From contig CP154956.1 in NCBI GenBank assembly GCA_039621445.1, forward strand, positions 5,330,170 to 5,394,169: a DNA stretch of 64,000 bases. Direction: 5' to 3'. The position numbers and the translations under genes are program-made. Each line of letters starts with the position of its first letter. Within the stretch, counting starts at the first letter, position 1. This stretch comes from Euglena gracilis. Lineage: Eukaryota; Euglenida; Euglenophyceae; Euglenales. Positions 37,618 through 46,624 of this stretch are shown one piece after another. A model generated the notes under the pieces. That model was not told the origin of the DNA. It made no database searches and saw nothing but the letters and a program-made list of their open reading frames with translations.

Positions 37618-37950
37618 TCAAACTATGCAGCCGGATTGAGCCAGTCTGCTGGTGCCCGAGAGGCATTGAGCGGTGATTGAGCATGGCTGTCTGCCCCGGC
37701 TTGTGCCTGCTTGCCCCCCCAGAGAAAGAAAAACAATAGAGAATGGCATTCCCCTCCCAAAAGAGGGGAAATGGAAACAAGAAATTGGTGAAGAGATTGG
37801 TGAAAAACTCGTCAATGGAGGGGAGGGGGGTCTGGGGCTGTGAAAAGACTGCTGGCTGGCTGCCCCCCCCACAGGGGATGGCGTGCTCTTTAGCTTCAGC
37901 AACACCCTGAGGCCCCGAAGAACACCATAGGATTGAAATTTACACGTCAC
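37618..37950 (-). CDS. Possible downstream exon, weak
   Basis: The minus frame is open for 110 codons with YGVLRGLRVLLKLKSTPSPV near its start. RGLRVL recurs in the next exon upstream (38.07-38.1 kb), hinting at a small local duplication. The remainder is serine/proline-rich. Confidence 0.25.
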   Translation of the reverse strand: MTCKFQSYGVLRGLRVLLKLKSTPSPVGGAASQQSFHSPRPPSPPLTSFSPISSPISCFHFPSFGRGMPFSIVFLSLGGQAGTSRGRQPCSITAQCLSGTSRLAQSGCIV

Positions 37951-37963
37951 AGCACGAATGGGG

Positions 37964-38110
37964 TTTTAACATTGAACGTGCAGCAGCGGCAGTCTCGGGT
38001 CGTTCCCAAGCCCTGTTGGCACAGGAAGCCTCCGCCACCGCAACGTCGGGATGCACTGCAGCTCCCGGAGGACGCGAAGGCCCCGGGGCGTCCCGGTTGG
38101 AGTCGCACGC
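37964..38110 (-). CDS. Exon candidate, unrecognised
   Basis: The minus strand reads ATPTGTPRGLRVLRELQCIP then TLRWRRLPVPTGLGNDPRLP and LLHVQC, then a stop. It lies downstream of the blocks at 38.3 and 38.9 kb, in a plausible exon order for one gene. Confidence 0.38.
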
Positions 38111-38289
38111 GTGGACCGGTCACGTCTCGAATGGCACACTTGAAACCGCGGTTTTTGAGGGTTGTTCGACATACGGGGTCTGTGAGTGTCGGCACCTCGC
38201 TCTCTTTTCTGGAAAAGAAATCCGACATTCATTCCATTCCCACCGACTTTTTTTTTCCAGGTCGTTTTGTTTCTGCATTTCCCGGAGCG

Positions 38290-38377
38290 GGGGTGGTCGT
38301 AAGACAGGGGGGTGGGGTGGCAACAACAAGAGCCTCCGCAGCTCGTCAGAGGACAGGAAATCAGGGCGTTGGACGCA
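38290..38377 (-). CDS. Short exon candidate
   Basis: The minus strand reads CVQRPDFLSSDELRRLLLLP, an amphipathic string unlike local repeats, followed by proline-rich sequence from a C-run. The frame stays open further (to 38120), but the later part is A-rich. Confidence 0.38.
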
Positions 38378-38472
38378 GTGTCAGGAAGCTCTCATACCCC
38401 AGGAACTGCCAAATTCCTCAGGTATGGCCAATCTGTCAGCACAGGGGGCTTCGGCGTACAGTTTGGCAACAG

Positions 38473-38604
38473 GTGTGTGTGTGTGGGTGGGTGGGTGTGT
38501 GTGGGTGGGGGTGTGGGGGGGGGTGGGGGGGCGGGTGCGGGTGTGGGTGTGGGTGTGGGTGTGGGTGTGGGTGTGGGTGTGGGTGTGTGTGTGTGCGCGC
38601 GCGC

Positions 38605-38657
<53 letters not shown>

Positions 38658-38735
38658 CGTGCGTGTGGGTGGGTGGGTGGTGGGTGGGCGGGCGTGTGGG
38701 CGGGTGGGTGTTGGGTGGGTGGTGGGTGTGTGGTT
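38473..38735. repeat. (GT)n / (GGGT)n / (GGTGTG)n compound microsatellite
   Basis: Same motif mix as the 16-17 kb array, on the same strand, about 260 bp. VCVCV/HTHTH frames are artefacts. Confidence 0.95.
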
Positions 38736-38869
38736 TTTTTTTTTTTTTGGTGTGTGTCATGGAGTAACCGTGTCAAGGACGGGGAGGAGGAATGTGGCAA
38801 GCACCTCTGGTCATCCAGGCAAGTTGTCCCAGTGAGCATTTCATATGGAAAAAAAATGAGAGGGCACAG

Positions 38870-39000
38870 AAATCACGGTGCCATGTGGCCCCAGCTCCCC
38901 AGCCGTCCCCTGCAATGAGCACCAGGGGCTGCCAGCGTTGATGCTGCCACCAAGAGGCGACGACAGGGACGAGCAGGGCCTCCTCCGAAGCGTTGTGCTG
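38870..39000 (-). CDS. Exon candidate, unrecognised
   Basis: The minus strand frame that begins after an in-frame TGA reads HNASEEALLVPVVASWWQHQ, RWQPLVLIAGDGWGAGATWH and RDFC. It has an acceptor-like GAGAGCAG at its start (39001-39008). It reads far better than the Met-initiated frames that overlap it. V-x-A-S-W...W-x-PLVL-I-x-G-D suggests an enzyme core strand-loop, but I cannot name a family. Confidence 0.48.
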
Positions 39001-39091
39001 CTCTCAGAGCCTCCCCACACACCTGAACCTGAAATGGGCATTCGAGACTATCACTGAAACTCTGGCAAATGGTGTCTCCTGGAGAAAAAGG

Positions 39092-39376
39092 CACGGTGGT
39101 CCTTAAGCAAAAAAAATTCCCATCCCAGCATATTTACTAAAAAAAACCCACGGGCAGAAAAACCCACAGGACAAAAAGATGGCCATATTTTGGCAAAAAG
39201 CGTCGAATTCAGGGGGGGAGTGTGTTTCTGGTATCCTTGGATCACAGCCCATCCAGCCAAATCGTCAAAGAATGTGTTTTTTAACTTTTAATTTTCGACC
39301 CCATTTGGGCCTAAGCGCTGGTGCTGTCAGTCAGTCCTCAATGAAAAAAAAGGGTGGTCCCTTAAAGACCACCCTG
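39092..39376. mobile_element. hAT-like MITE (GGTGGTCCTTAAG family)
   Basis: Ends CACGGTGGTCCTTAAGC and CTTAAAGACCACCCTG are inverted repeats. Flanks GAAAAAGG (39084-39091) and GGAAACGG (39377-39384) agree at 6 of 8. The left end (GGTCCTTAAGC then a run of A and TCC) is shared with the 50.7-kb element, so both belong to one family. A CAGTCAGTC string lies inside. Confidence 0.68.
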
Positions 39377-39401
39377 GGAAACGGGGTTCATTAAAAAACA
39401 T

Positions 39402-39650
39402 TTGTGTAAAAAAAATACAGAAACTGAAGAAATGGCGATCTCACTTATATCCACGAGGACACGGAGCACAGTGCAAAATCACCGGCCTGCTATCTGGCAG
39501 CTCGGAATGTGGAGTTGTCAAACTCATATTTTTGGTTCATTGACAGGTGCCGAAATTGAGCCAAAATTGGCTAAAGGATGGGTAGAAAAAAGAACACATA
39601 TTTTGGAGCCTCAAAAGACGCTTCGGGCCACAAAATGTGCACCTGCCTGA
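39402..39650 (+). CDS. Possible protein, 82 codons
   Basis: Plus frame reads MCKKNTETEEMAISLISTRT, NHRPAIWQLGMWSCQTHIFG and GAEIEPKLAKGWVEKRTHIL. It begins directly after the hAT-like element. Natural composition, unknown function. Confidence 0.35.
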   Translation: MCKKNTETEEMAISLISTRTRSTVQNHRPAIWQLGMWSCQTHIFGSLTGAEIEPKLAKGWVEKRTHILEPQKTLRATKCAPA

Positions 39651-39659
39651 AACGATAAA

Positions 39660-40059
39660 TTTCATTGTCATAAATTCATCATCATTTTTGTTGACTCCTT
39701 ACATGTAGGTTGCAATTTTCAGGCAAATTCTAAAGGCTTTAGGGATTGATGCCATTTCGTGACTCACCTCGAAGATCCAAGGCATTTTCGTCTTCTTCTT
39801 GCTGTACTTCTTGCTGCTTTACTTGATGGGTTATGGATGTCTCTTGAGTTCAAAATTGCCTTGGAATGACAATAAATGATGACAGGGGTGAGGAGAGGCC
39901 CAAGAAAACCTTGATTAAAAATGAATACCCCCCCCCCGCCCAATAGAAGCACGGATGCACTTATAGCGGACCGCCACCTCTGGCGGCGGGGGGTGCGCTT
40001 TTATTTTGACCCTGCCTGCGTGGTTTTTGTTGATTTCCTTTAGAAATCCCATCAAAATG
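39660..40059. other. Mostly non-coding
   Basis: A minus frame at 39764-39952 (LLTPVIIYCHSKAILNSRDI) is possible but weak. Around 39,960-40,015 a GCGGACCGCC-type segment with GCGCTTTTATTTTGACCCTG matches 41,350-41,410. Confidence 0.35.
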
Positions 40060-41345
40060 GGGTCGCTCTTATCACTTTATGGGTAAGAGCGAAGCTTACC
40101 CGTGGGCAAAAGGGGGGGGGTTGACCCCCCCCCCGCCCCCCTCCCCCCCCCCCCAGGTCGGGGCCACCAGGAGAACTGGCGGATTATCACCATGATCCCG
40201 GCTCCGTTCCCGGATTTTTTTTTCAGTCGCGGGTGACTGGATTTCTAGTTCCGAATCACCTCCGTTTGACCCCCAACTCCCCGACAGGTCTGAGTTATTC
40301 AGCCGCGAAGGGGTCCAAATTGGTTAGGATTGCCCCCCTCTTCCGCCAGAGGTCCAAAAATTGGTCAAAAAATCGATTTTTCGAAAATATCTCGAGAAAA
40401 CATACATTATCTCCGGAAGTGTCGGTCTGACGAAATGTACCCCTGGAGGCCCTCTATCGCCCCCATTCACCGTTTTGACCGCCGAAACGCCTGGCCCGTG
40501 CTCCAGCGCGCTTTTGTGGCCCAAAACGGCCATTTTGGGGTGTTTTTTGGGCCGTTTTTTTTTTTGCTCAAAAATCGATTTTTCCGAAATATCTCGACAA
40601 TGAAGCAAAATCAAAGAAAATGTCCGCAGAGCAAAAATGATTCCCTTGGAATGCCCCATCCAACCATGGTTAACTTTACCCTCAACTCTTCATGGAGCCC
40701 GAGTTACGGCCATTTTTCGGCCAATTTTGGCCCATCAGGGGTCATTTTGGGCTGTTTTCTTCCAGGGTAAAAAAATCGATGTTTTCAAAATATCTCGAAA
40801 ATGAAGAAAAAATAAAAAAAAGTCCGGAGACCTAAACTGAAGCCCTTTGATTTCCCCGCAAATCCCCGCCCAGCCCGAGTTACGGCCATTTTTTGGTCAA
40901 TTTTGGCCATTTCGTACAGTTTTGGCCTGTTGTGACTTTCTTGGGTTAAAAAGGTCGAAAAAATCGAAAAAATCGAAAGATTGTTTTTGCCCGAAACGAC
41001 CGAAACGACCCGGAAAACCTGTTTTTGAGCCGAAAATGAGCTTTTTTCGACCCCCTGGCGTCCCGTTTTTTTGCCCGATGAATTTTGGGTCATTTCCGGG
41101 TCAAAAATGTCAAAAAAATTCGAAGGATTAGGGTTAGGGTTAGGGTTAGGGTTAGGGTTAGGGTCAGGGTTAGGGTTGGGGGGGGGGGTCGCTGAGCTCC
41201 TATCATTTCAAAAAATACTGCAAGTTGCCGTAAATTGCACGTGTGTAATTTGTAAATCATAAATAATGCGAATTTTGCAATGCTAGTCTTTTTAGCCGTC
41301 CATTACGTGCAACTTCCATTAAGAGCTCAGCATTATTCAAAACCT
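40060..41345. repeat. Dispersed long repeat R1, copy 2
   Basis: Collinear with 18,277-19,225 (TAAGAGCGAAGCTTACCC, GGCGGATTATCACCATGATC, CACCTCCGTTTGAC, AAATATCTCGA subunits) and ends with the same ATTAAGAGCTCA-type motif and ATTATTCAAAACCTGG. It is about 300 bp longer because of extra AATCGATTTTT / ATATCTCGA subunits and an inserted telomere-like tract. Confidence 0.7.
41126..41178 (+). repeat. Interstitial telomere-like (TTAGGG)n tract
   Basis: About eight consecutive TTAGGG units with one TCAGGG variant, inside repeat R1 copy 2. Short reverse-strand traces (CCCTAACCCTAACCC) occur at 4,357 and CCCTAACCCTAAC at 47,460. Confidence 0.93.
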
Positions 41346-41449
41346 GGTGCAATTGTAGTGGACCGCCGTCTTCGGCGCTGGGGGTGTGTTTTTATTTGGA
41401 CCCTGCGTTTCAGGCGGCCCTGCGCTTCTTGGGGGGGTTATTTCTTCCA

Positions 41450-41582
41450 AAAAAAAACTGAGAAACTCTGCTTGAAGATCAGCAAGGAACAGGACAACTC
41501 GTGGCATCCACTGTGTTTCAGGTTCTGCACATGTCGTATTGAATGCACAGTGGGTTGAGCATTCCCCAAAGTGGGCGATCAC
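41450..41582 (-). CDS. Possible exon, weak
   Basis: The minus frame reads MIAHFGECSTHCAFNTTCAE then TQWMPRVVLFLADLQAEFLS. Cysteine-containing and plausible, but the plus strand is also open (EQDNSWHPLCFRFCTCRIE). Confidence 0.25.
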
Positions 41583-41590
41583 CTAGATCA

Positions 41591-42190
41591 CCTACTCGCC
41601 CCCATCCCCCTTTGCCCAACGACCGGGTTCCTACCAGGCTTGTGCTTACGGGGGGGGAGGGGGATGGGTGGATGCTATAGGGTGCCTGCCCCTAGCAGGC
41701 ACCCCCCGGGGGGGGGGGTCCGGGGGGGACCCAAGACCCAGAAATATTTCATTGAAAACGGCCTTTTCCGGGCCCCCGGCACCTTTGGCGCCGGGGTCGG
41801 AGGGGGTCCCTGCTGTGGGCAGAAACCAAAAACCAAAAACCCTACCCCCCCCCCCCGGGGGTCGGATTGGGTGCCATGGCATGCCTGCCCCTAGCACCCC
41901 CCCCCTGTGGGGGAGGCACCCGACTAAGCACAAGCCTGGTTCCTACAACCACCGACCAGGGGGGGGTCATACACACCCTCTGACCTACAAGTCCCGACCA
42001 GGTGGTGGTCGTGCGACTGGGTGCCAAAAAAAGCCCTATTTTCCCAGGTCACCTACAACCCCCAACCAGGGGGGGGGGGGGGTCATACGCACCCTTTGAC
42101 CCACAACCCCCGACCAAGGGGTGGTCGTCGGTGTGGGGTGGTTGTTTTATTTATTTCTTTAGGGGTGGTTGTTGGGCAAGGGTGAGTAGG
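41591..42190. mobile_element. TIR element of the TTGTCGTACGACC-related family, host of a nested insertion
   Basis: Left end CCTACTCGCC...TTTGCCCAACGACCGGGTTC and right end GGTTGTTGGGCAAGG then GTGAGTAGG are inverted. Its interior GACCGGGTTCCTACAACC, ACCCCCGACCAAGGGGTGG and repeated ACCTACAAC units match the 4.8-kb element in layout. It is split by the hAT-like element at 41635-41938. Confidence 0.7.
41635..41938. mobile_element. Nested hAT-like MITE with exact 8-bp target duplication
   Basis: Ends CAGGCTTGTGCTTA and TAAGCACAAGCCTG are perfect 14-bp inverted repeats. Flanking octamers are identical: GTTCCTAC at 41627-41634 and 41939-41946. The body is the common family body (GGGTGCCTGCCCCTAGCAGG, GAAAACGGCCTTTTCCGGG, GGCACCTTTGGCGCCGG, GTCGGATTGGGTGCC). 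The best preserved copy of this family here. Confidence 0.92.
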
Positions 42191-42405
42191 AACCAAACAC
42201 AGCCCCTGAAAACTCGGGCATCAGAAATTCTCCTCCCATAACGACCCGTAAATTGGGGGAGGGGGATAAACAAGGCACCTTAACATAAAACAGCAAAAAT
42301 GCAAAATTGCATGAAAATTCCGTTTGGGAATTCCCTGAGTGTGTATATTTCTGCTTGAAGGAATTCCCAGAAATTCACCTCCTCTGGTTTTAGTGGCTAT
42401 TTACT

Positions 42406-42768
42406 TTGCGCAACTTTGCGCAACTTTGCGTAAAAGAACCCAAAACCCCTACTTGGGACTACCAAAACCACACCCTGCTCCTATCCCCCCATCCGGCAAT
42501 AATTGATGATGACCTGATTTCTGGGGGATCAGGACCGAGTCAGCCATTCCCACCACCCTTGAAGGCAGCCGTGTTACTCCGAAGTTCGGACCCAAAAATG
42601 CAGCGACCAAGAATCACTCGAAACAGGGTCATCGGCTGGCTGCGTTCCACCTTTCTGACTTTGGAAGGCCAAGGTTCAAACTCGACCCCGACCACCACGG
42701 TGCACCCCCCCAGTCCTGTGCTTGATGATGGGTTGAGTATGAGCTGGGTGATGGCTGAGTACATTTGA
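42406..42768 (+). CDS. Possible protein, 120 codons, strand uncertain
   Basis: Plus: KTPTWDYQNHTLLLSPHPAI, SSDPKMQRPRITRNRVIGWL, RSTFLTLEGQGSNSTPTTTV. The minus strand has 74 codons (CTVVVGVEFEPWPSKVRKVE). Neither has a recognised family. The plus frame ends four bases after the next plus frame begins. Confidence 0.33.
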   Translation: MRNFAQLCVKEPKTPTWDYQNHTLLLSPHPAIIDDDLISGGSGPSQPFPPPLKAAVLLRSSDPKMQRPRITRNRVIGWLRSTFLTLEGQGSNSTPTTTVHPPSPVLDDGLSMSWVMAEYI

Positions 42769-43106
42769 TGATGGGGACAGGACTCAATTTACGATCAGTG
42801 TTCTTCTGCATTGAAGTTTTTCTGGGGTTAAGGCATTCGGCTTTGTTTGGCCAAGTCCTTAAAATAATCCCAAAGTCACACCTTCACACCTTGATGAAAA
42901 AGGCCAAATGGACGAAAATTTTCTTCCGAAAAGAAAACCCAAGCAGGGTTGACTGCTTAGTTGTACCTAACCCATATAATGCGAAAAATATTACAAAAAA
43001 TGGTGAAATAAGCATTTTTGGATTGTCTGGGAAATCTGACAAAAGAAAGCAATTTCTCTGCGCAATTACCCCCAAAAAAATTTCAAAAATTGGGAGGGAA
43101 ACATAA
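42765..43106 (+). CDS. Possible protein, 113 codons
   Basis: ATG to TAA with natural lysine-rich composition: VLKIIPKSHLHTLMKKAKWT, KIFFRKENPSRVDCLVVPNP, GEISIFGLSGKSDKRKQF. A minus frame of 78 codons overlaps. No family recognised; the low GC content relative to the GT31 exons suggests a different origin. Confidence 0.38.
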   Translation: MMMGTGLNLRSVFFCIEVFLGLRHSALFGQVLKIIPKSHLHTLMKKAKWTKIFFRKENPSRVDCLVVPNPYNAKNITKNGEISIFGLSGKSDKRKQFLCAITPKKISKIGRET

Positions 43107-43164
43107 GCAAAAGAAAGCAAAAATCCATATTTTCAGGGTTTTCAAGACAATGAAAATGTGAGTT

Positions 43165-43431
43165 GTGCAAATTGTGTTTCTCCTCCTAGGGGGGGGGAGC
43201 TACCAATCACTACCCACTGTGGCTGGCATCATCAGAAAGAGACCATTCCATTTGTTTCTGTGGTTTCTTCAGCTTCTTCCCCACCATGATCTCCTTCATC
43301 TTCTGTGGAGCTGCTCTGCCAGGCAAATCATCATCAACGGTGTGCACACACTTGCATCTGTCTGTAAGAAATGGAGCATGCTTGTATGTATGCAGTTATG
43401 TAGGTATGTAGGTAAGTATGTATGTATGTAG
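43165..43431 (+). CDS. Possible reading frame, weak
   Basis: Reads [40 protein letters not shown] and [18 protein letters not shown] before entering a TATG/TAGG microsatellite. Leucine-rich; could be random. Confidence 0.22.
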   Translation: MQIVFLLLGGGSYQSLPTVAGIIRKRPFHLFLWFLQLLPHHDLLHLLWSCSARQIIINGVHTLASVCKKWSMLVCMQLCRYVGKYVCM

Positions 43432-43440
43432 GTTGGTAGG

Positions 43441-43853
43441 TACCCCCCCCTATGTCCAATGACCGGTAACCTCTGTCCTCTGACCGGGGGGGGCGGTCGT
43501 TGGACATAGGGTAGTGACCAAAAAGGTGTCCTCTGACCAGGGGGGGTGGTTGTTGGACATGGGGTCAAAAGAAAGTTGGTGGGTACCCGGGTCCCTACCC
43601 ACCCAAAAATGCCCAAATTTTCCCTTCCGGCGCTTCGCGCCGAAAATTTTGGGCAATTTTGACAAATTTTTGTCCAAAAAGTGTCAAAAATGGCATTTTG
43701 GCCAAATTTTTGGCCAATTTTTGGGCAAAATTTTTCGTCCCGGCGCTTCACGCCGGGACCAAAAATTTGGTCAAACCTCCGAAAAGGTGTCCTCTGACCG
43801 GGGGGGGTGGTCATTGGACATAGGGGGGTCGTTGGACATAGGGGGGGGGGGGG
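43441..43853. mobile_element. C-run/G-run TIR element (TATGTCCAA family), copy 1
   Basis: Left end TACCCCCCCCTATGTCCAA; right end TTGGACATAGGGGGG.... Interior: two GACCGGGGGG-type ends, AAAGAAAGTTGGTGGGTACC, hairpins CCGGCGCTTCGCGCCG and CCCGGCGCTTCACGCCGGG, and many TTTTGGCCAAA units. It sits in a TAGG/TATG microsatellite. Nearly identical to 47,672-48,035. No coding capacity. Confidence 0.8.
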
Positions 43854-44206
43854 GTGGGAGGGTAGGTAGGGAGGTGAGTAGGTAGGTAGGTAGGTAGGTA
43901 GGTAGGTAGGTAGGTAGGTAGGTAGGTAGGTAGGTAGGTAGGTAGGTAGGTAGGTAGGTAGGTAGGTAGGTAGGTAGGTAGGTAGGTAGGTAGGTAGGTA
44001 GGTAGGTAGGTAGGTAGGTAGGTAGGTAGGTAGGTAGGTAGGTAGGTAGGTAGGTAGGTAGGTAGGTAGGAGGGTAGGTAGGTAGGTATGTACGACGTAT
44101 GGATGGATGGATGGATGGATGGATGGATGGATGGATGGATGGATGGATGGATGGATGGATGGATGGATGGATGGATGGATGGATGGATGGATGGATGGAT
44201 GGATGG
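43854..44206. repeat. Compound microsatellite (TAGG)n-(ATGG)n
   Basis: About 235 bp of TAGG followed by about 110 bp of ATGG with a short TATGTACGACG break at 44,085-44,097. Short TATG/TAGG repeats also precede the adjacent element (43,385-43,440). Confidence 0.97.
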
Positions 44207-44234
44207 TGTGTCCAGGGAGCAACTAATTGGAGCC

Positions 44235-44345
44235 ACCCCCTCTGCCAGGTTATTTGGGCATTATTTCCATCGCCGCTGAGCACCTGGTACAATTTTCCAG
44301 TGCCCAAAAAAAGGGGGTGCCAGGTTACTGGAACCATCTTTTTGG
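44235..44345. repeat. Dispersed repeat (GTGCCAGGTTA family)
   Basis: CTGCCAGGTTATTTGGGC and GGGGGTGCCAGGTTACTGG match the reverse strand of 9,885-9,960. Confidence 0.55.
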
Positions 44346-44523
44346 TTGAAGAACTTGAAGGTATTTTGGGGGGTTCTCAAACATTTCGTCAAATATGTAT
44401 AACATCAATTTGTTTTTCGGCATGCTGCACATCGTCAATCACATGGGGGGGTGATAAACTGGCCAGCAGTGGGGGGGGGGGGGGGGGTGACAATTCCAGG
44501 CGGGAAGTCCGCAGGCTGTAGTT

Positions 44524-44856
44524 TCAGTCACTCTTTGTGAACGTGCACTTTGGAAGGCCTTCAAATGACAGGCCTGGATGATTGTGCCGGGTGAAACACA
44601 CAACAGGAGGAATAGTGCAAGGATCAGCATACAGCAACGCCATCGGCTGCCAAAAAAAAACAAAACAGGAAAGGCAACAATGCAAAGAGGCCTTGAATGA
44701 CGTGACCACTATTTCGTTTGTGCCAAAGCTCTTGAGGGGAATTTGGGGCTGCATGTCTTCCAAACTGCACCTTCTTTGGAGGTTCTGCCGAATGGCATAA
44801 ATGCAAGCCAAATCAATCCCCCAACAAGGTCCAGTTAGATGTGAATTAAATAGCAA
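44524..44856 (-). CDS. Possible protein, 110 codons
   Basis: ATG 44856 to stop 44524: GPCWGIDLACIYAIRQNLQR, RCSLEDMQPQIPLKSFGTNE, CFTRHNHPGLSFEGLPKCTF. A second minus frame has a signal-anchor-like start (CCMLILALFLLLCVSPGTII at about 44,590-44,650), and the plus strand is open (ECKEALNDVTT-type, 72 codons). A real gene is likely here but its frame is not settled. Confidence 0.35.
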   Translation of the reverse strand: MLFNSHLTGPCWGIDLACIYAIRQNLQRRCSLEDMQPQIPLKSFGTNEIVVTSFKASLHCCLSCFVFFWQPMALLYADPCTIPPVVCFTRHNHPGLSFEGLPKCTFTKSD

Positions 44857-44929
44857 GCGATTAATGAACTATGCTCGGCTGAATTCGGCGTTCAAGGTTG
44901 CGACCACTGTCATCAGTATCGCCATTAGC

Positions 44930-45085
44930 CCCTAATCTCTGTCCTCTGACTGGGGGGGGGTGTCATTGGACCTGGGGTTCTGACCAAAAAAGGTGTCCTT
45001 CGACAGGGGTCAGTCGTTAGGCATGACTTTCCAAACCTCCGAAATGATGTCCTCTGACCGGGGGGGGGGGGGGGTCGTTAGAAAT
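44930..45085. mobile_element. Decayed TATGTCCAA-family element
   Basis: CTCTGTCCTCTGACTGGGGG, GTCATTGGACCTGGGG, AAAAAAGGTGTCC, AACCTCCGAAATGATGTCC and GACCGGGGG...GGTCGTTAG follow the copy-1 order with the central hairpin block missing. Confidence 0.55.
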
Positions 45086-45134
45086 TGGGGGGGTTGGGTC
45101 ACCGACCATAGGCTTTGCTTCTGGGCTGGGCTCA

Positions 45135-45350
45135 ATGGATAGGTGGACGCCCAATTGTGGTCTACAGCCTTTCCCCACATGGTCAAAAGGGGGGGGGGGG
45201 GCTGACTTGAAAAGAAAAGACCAGTCAAGTGTCAAGGGAAGAACAAAGCAGGCACCAATGAATCCAAAGAAAACCCCAACAAAAGCACTCTCAGAACAGA
45301 AATGTTCGAAGTTGACCTTCCTTTCAAGGAGGGAGGGGGTTGACCTCCCC
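45135..45350. CDS. Region open on both strands
   Basis: Minus: SLLERKVNFEHFCSESAFVG, VFFGFIGACFVLPLTLDWSF. Plus: LKRKDQSSVKGRTKQAPMNP, KKTPTKALSEQKCSKLTFLS. One of them could be an exon; I cannot choose. Confidence 0.25.
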
Positions 45351-45618
45351 CAGGCTGTTTTTTTTACCAATCCCGGGGGGGAGGGGGGTCCGGAGTGCCC
45401 TTGAACGCCTGCCCAGGCAGGAACTACCCCTCGGGGGGGGGGGACCCCCCAGGGGGGGGGTCAGATTTCGGCCTGCGCCCAGAAACTTTCCTCAGAAAAT
45501 CCTTGAAAATAGCCCCCCCCCCCTGGGGGGTCAGATTTTTGTGTGCCTTGGAGTGCCTGCCCAGGCAGGCAACCCCCCCCCTCTGGGTGGAGTCGGCAGC
45601 CGACCAAAATACAGCCTG
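45351..45618. mobile_element. hAT-like MITE (CAGGCTG...CAGCCTG)
   Basis: Ends CAGGCTGTTTTTTTTACCAA and GACCAAAATACAGCCTG. CTCCCC lies directly outside both ends, consistent with a partial target duplication. The body matches the 5.8-kb copy (GAGTGCC, GCCTGCCCAGGCAGG, GTCAGATTTCGGCCTG, GTCAGATTTTTGTG). Confidence 0.68.
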
Positions 45619-45659
45619 CTCCCCCCTGGCACTTGGCAAGGGAAACCCTGCTTCGGCAA

Positions 45660-46560
45660 AGTGCCCAAAAGAGAAACCAAAAAATTGCTACCAAAAAATT
45701 GGCGCCCCTGCAATAATGGGAAGGGGGTAGGGCGAGGGGTGTCGATCGCCCCTACCCAGCCTCACCCAGCCTGTGTTTGTTCCGGCGGCGCCCACTCTGT
45801 GCAGCCTGTTTCTGCGACTGCCCATCTCCTGAGCAATGGTTGTATTATGCAGCAGGTCATAGAAACATGGAGCACAAGACCAGTCAGCGAATACCAATGC
45901 TCATGGTTACTGATACCACAACTGCTGATGTGAGACCACCTCTGCAACCCAATGCTTTTCCGGACTCCGGTTCAGCCCGGACCCTGGGGGGAGGCTATGC
46001 AACAGCCTGGGGGAGGGAGGGAACCACAAGCCACCAAGCCAAATGCCCTTTTATGGCGGTGATCCCAACAAATTTGCAAAAAAACCTTCTCTGAGACATG
46101 CAAATGCAAAAAAAAATGCGAAATTCAATCACACAAAGCTTCGCAGACTTATGGACCAACATTGTATGCAAGATCTCATCTGACCAGGGGAGTGGTCGTC
46201 AGACAAGACTGGTCGTTGGACAGGAGGGGAGGTACCACGTGAAGGTTGGTTTGCACTGGGCTGGGAATCTGATATCCTCGACCACAAAAAATGAATGTCG
46301 GGAACAACAGTGGCATGGGTCACATGCAAAACTGACATAGCTGGCACCGTGTTGGTCTCAGGAGATGGGGGAAGTTCAGCAGAACAGGTGCTTCTCATAG
46401 ATGGAGGTCCCTGCAACAGCAGCAACGTCCACTTTGAGCGTGAATACTGCAGGGGCGTCAACGTGGCTGGAGTCAGGATTCCTGGCTTTTTTGGGAACAG
46501 GGGTCCCAACCACATTCATCCCACCCCTGTCCAAGGTATTAAATGAGATGATGGGGGGAG
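45660..46560. other. Several weak, conflicting coding signals
   Basis: Around 45.77-45.95 kb the minus strand reads GISNHEHWYSLTGLVLHVSM; around 46.3-46.5 kb the plus strand reads NVHFEREYCRGVNVAGVRIP and the minus strand NTLDRGGMNVVGTPVPKKAR. A TATGTCCAA-family trace (GGAGTGGTCGTCAGACAAG) lies near 46,190. Confidence 0.3.
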
Positions 46561-46624
46561 GGGGACCCCCCCCCACTTAACTGAACTGCAAAATCCGAGG
46601 AAGATTTTTCAGAAAAAACCTCAA

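Noticed and set aside
41126-41178. Chromosome end
   Set aside because: The TTAGGG tract is short and has long unique sequence on both sides, so it is interstitial.
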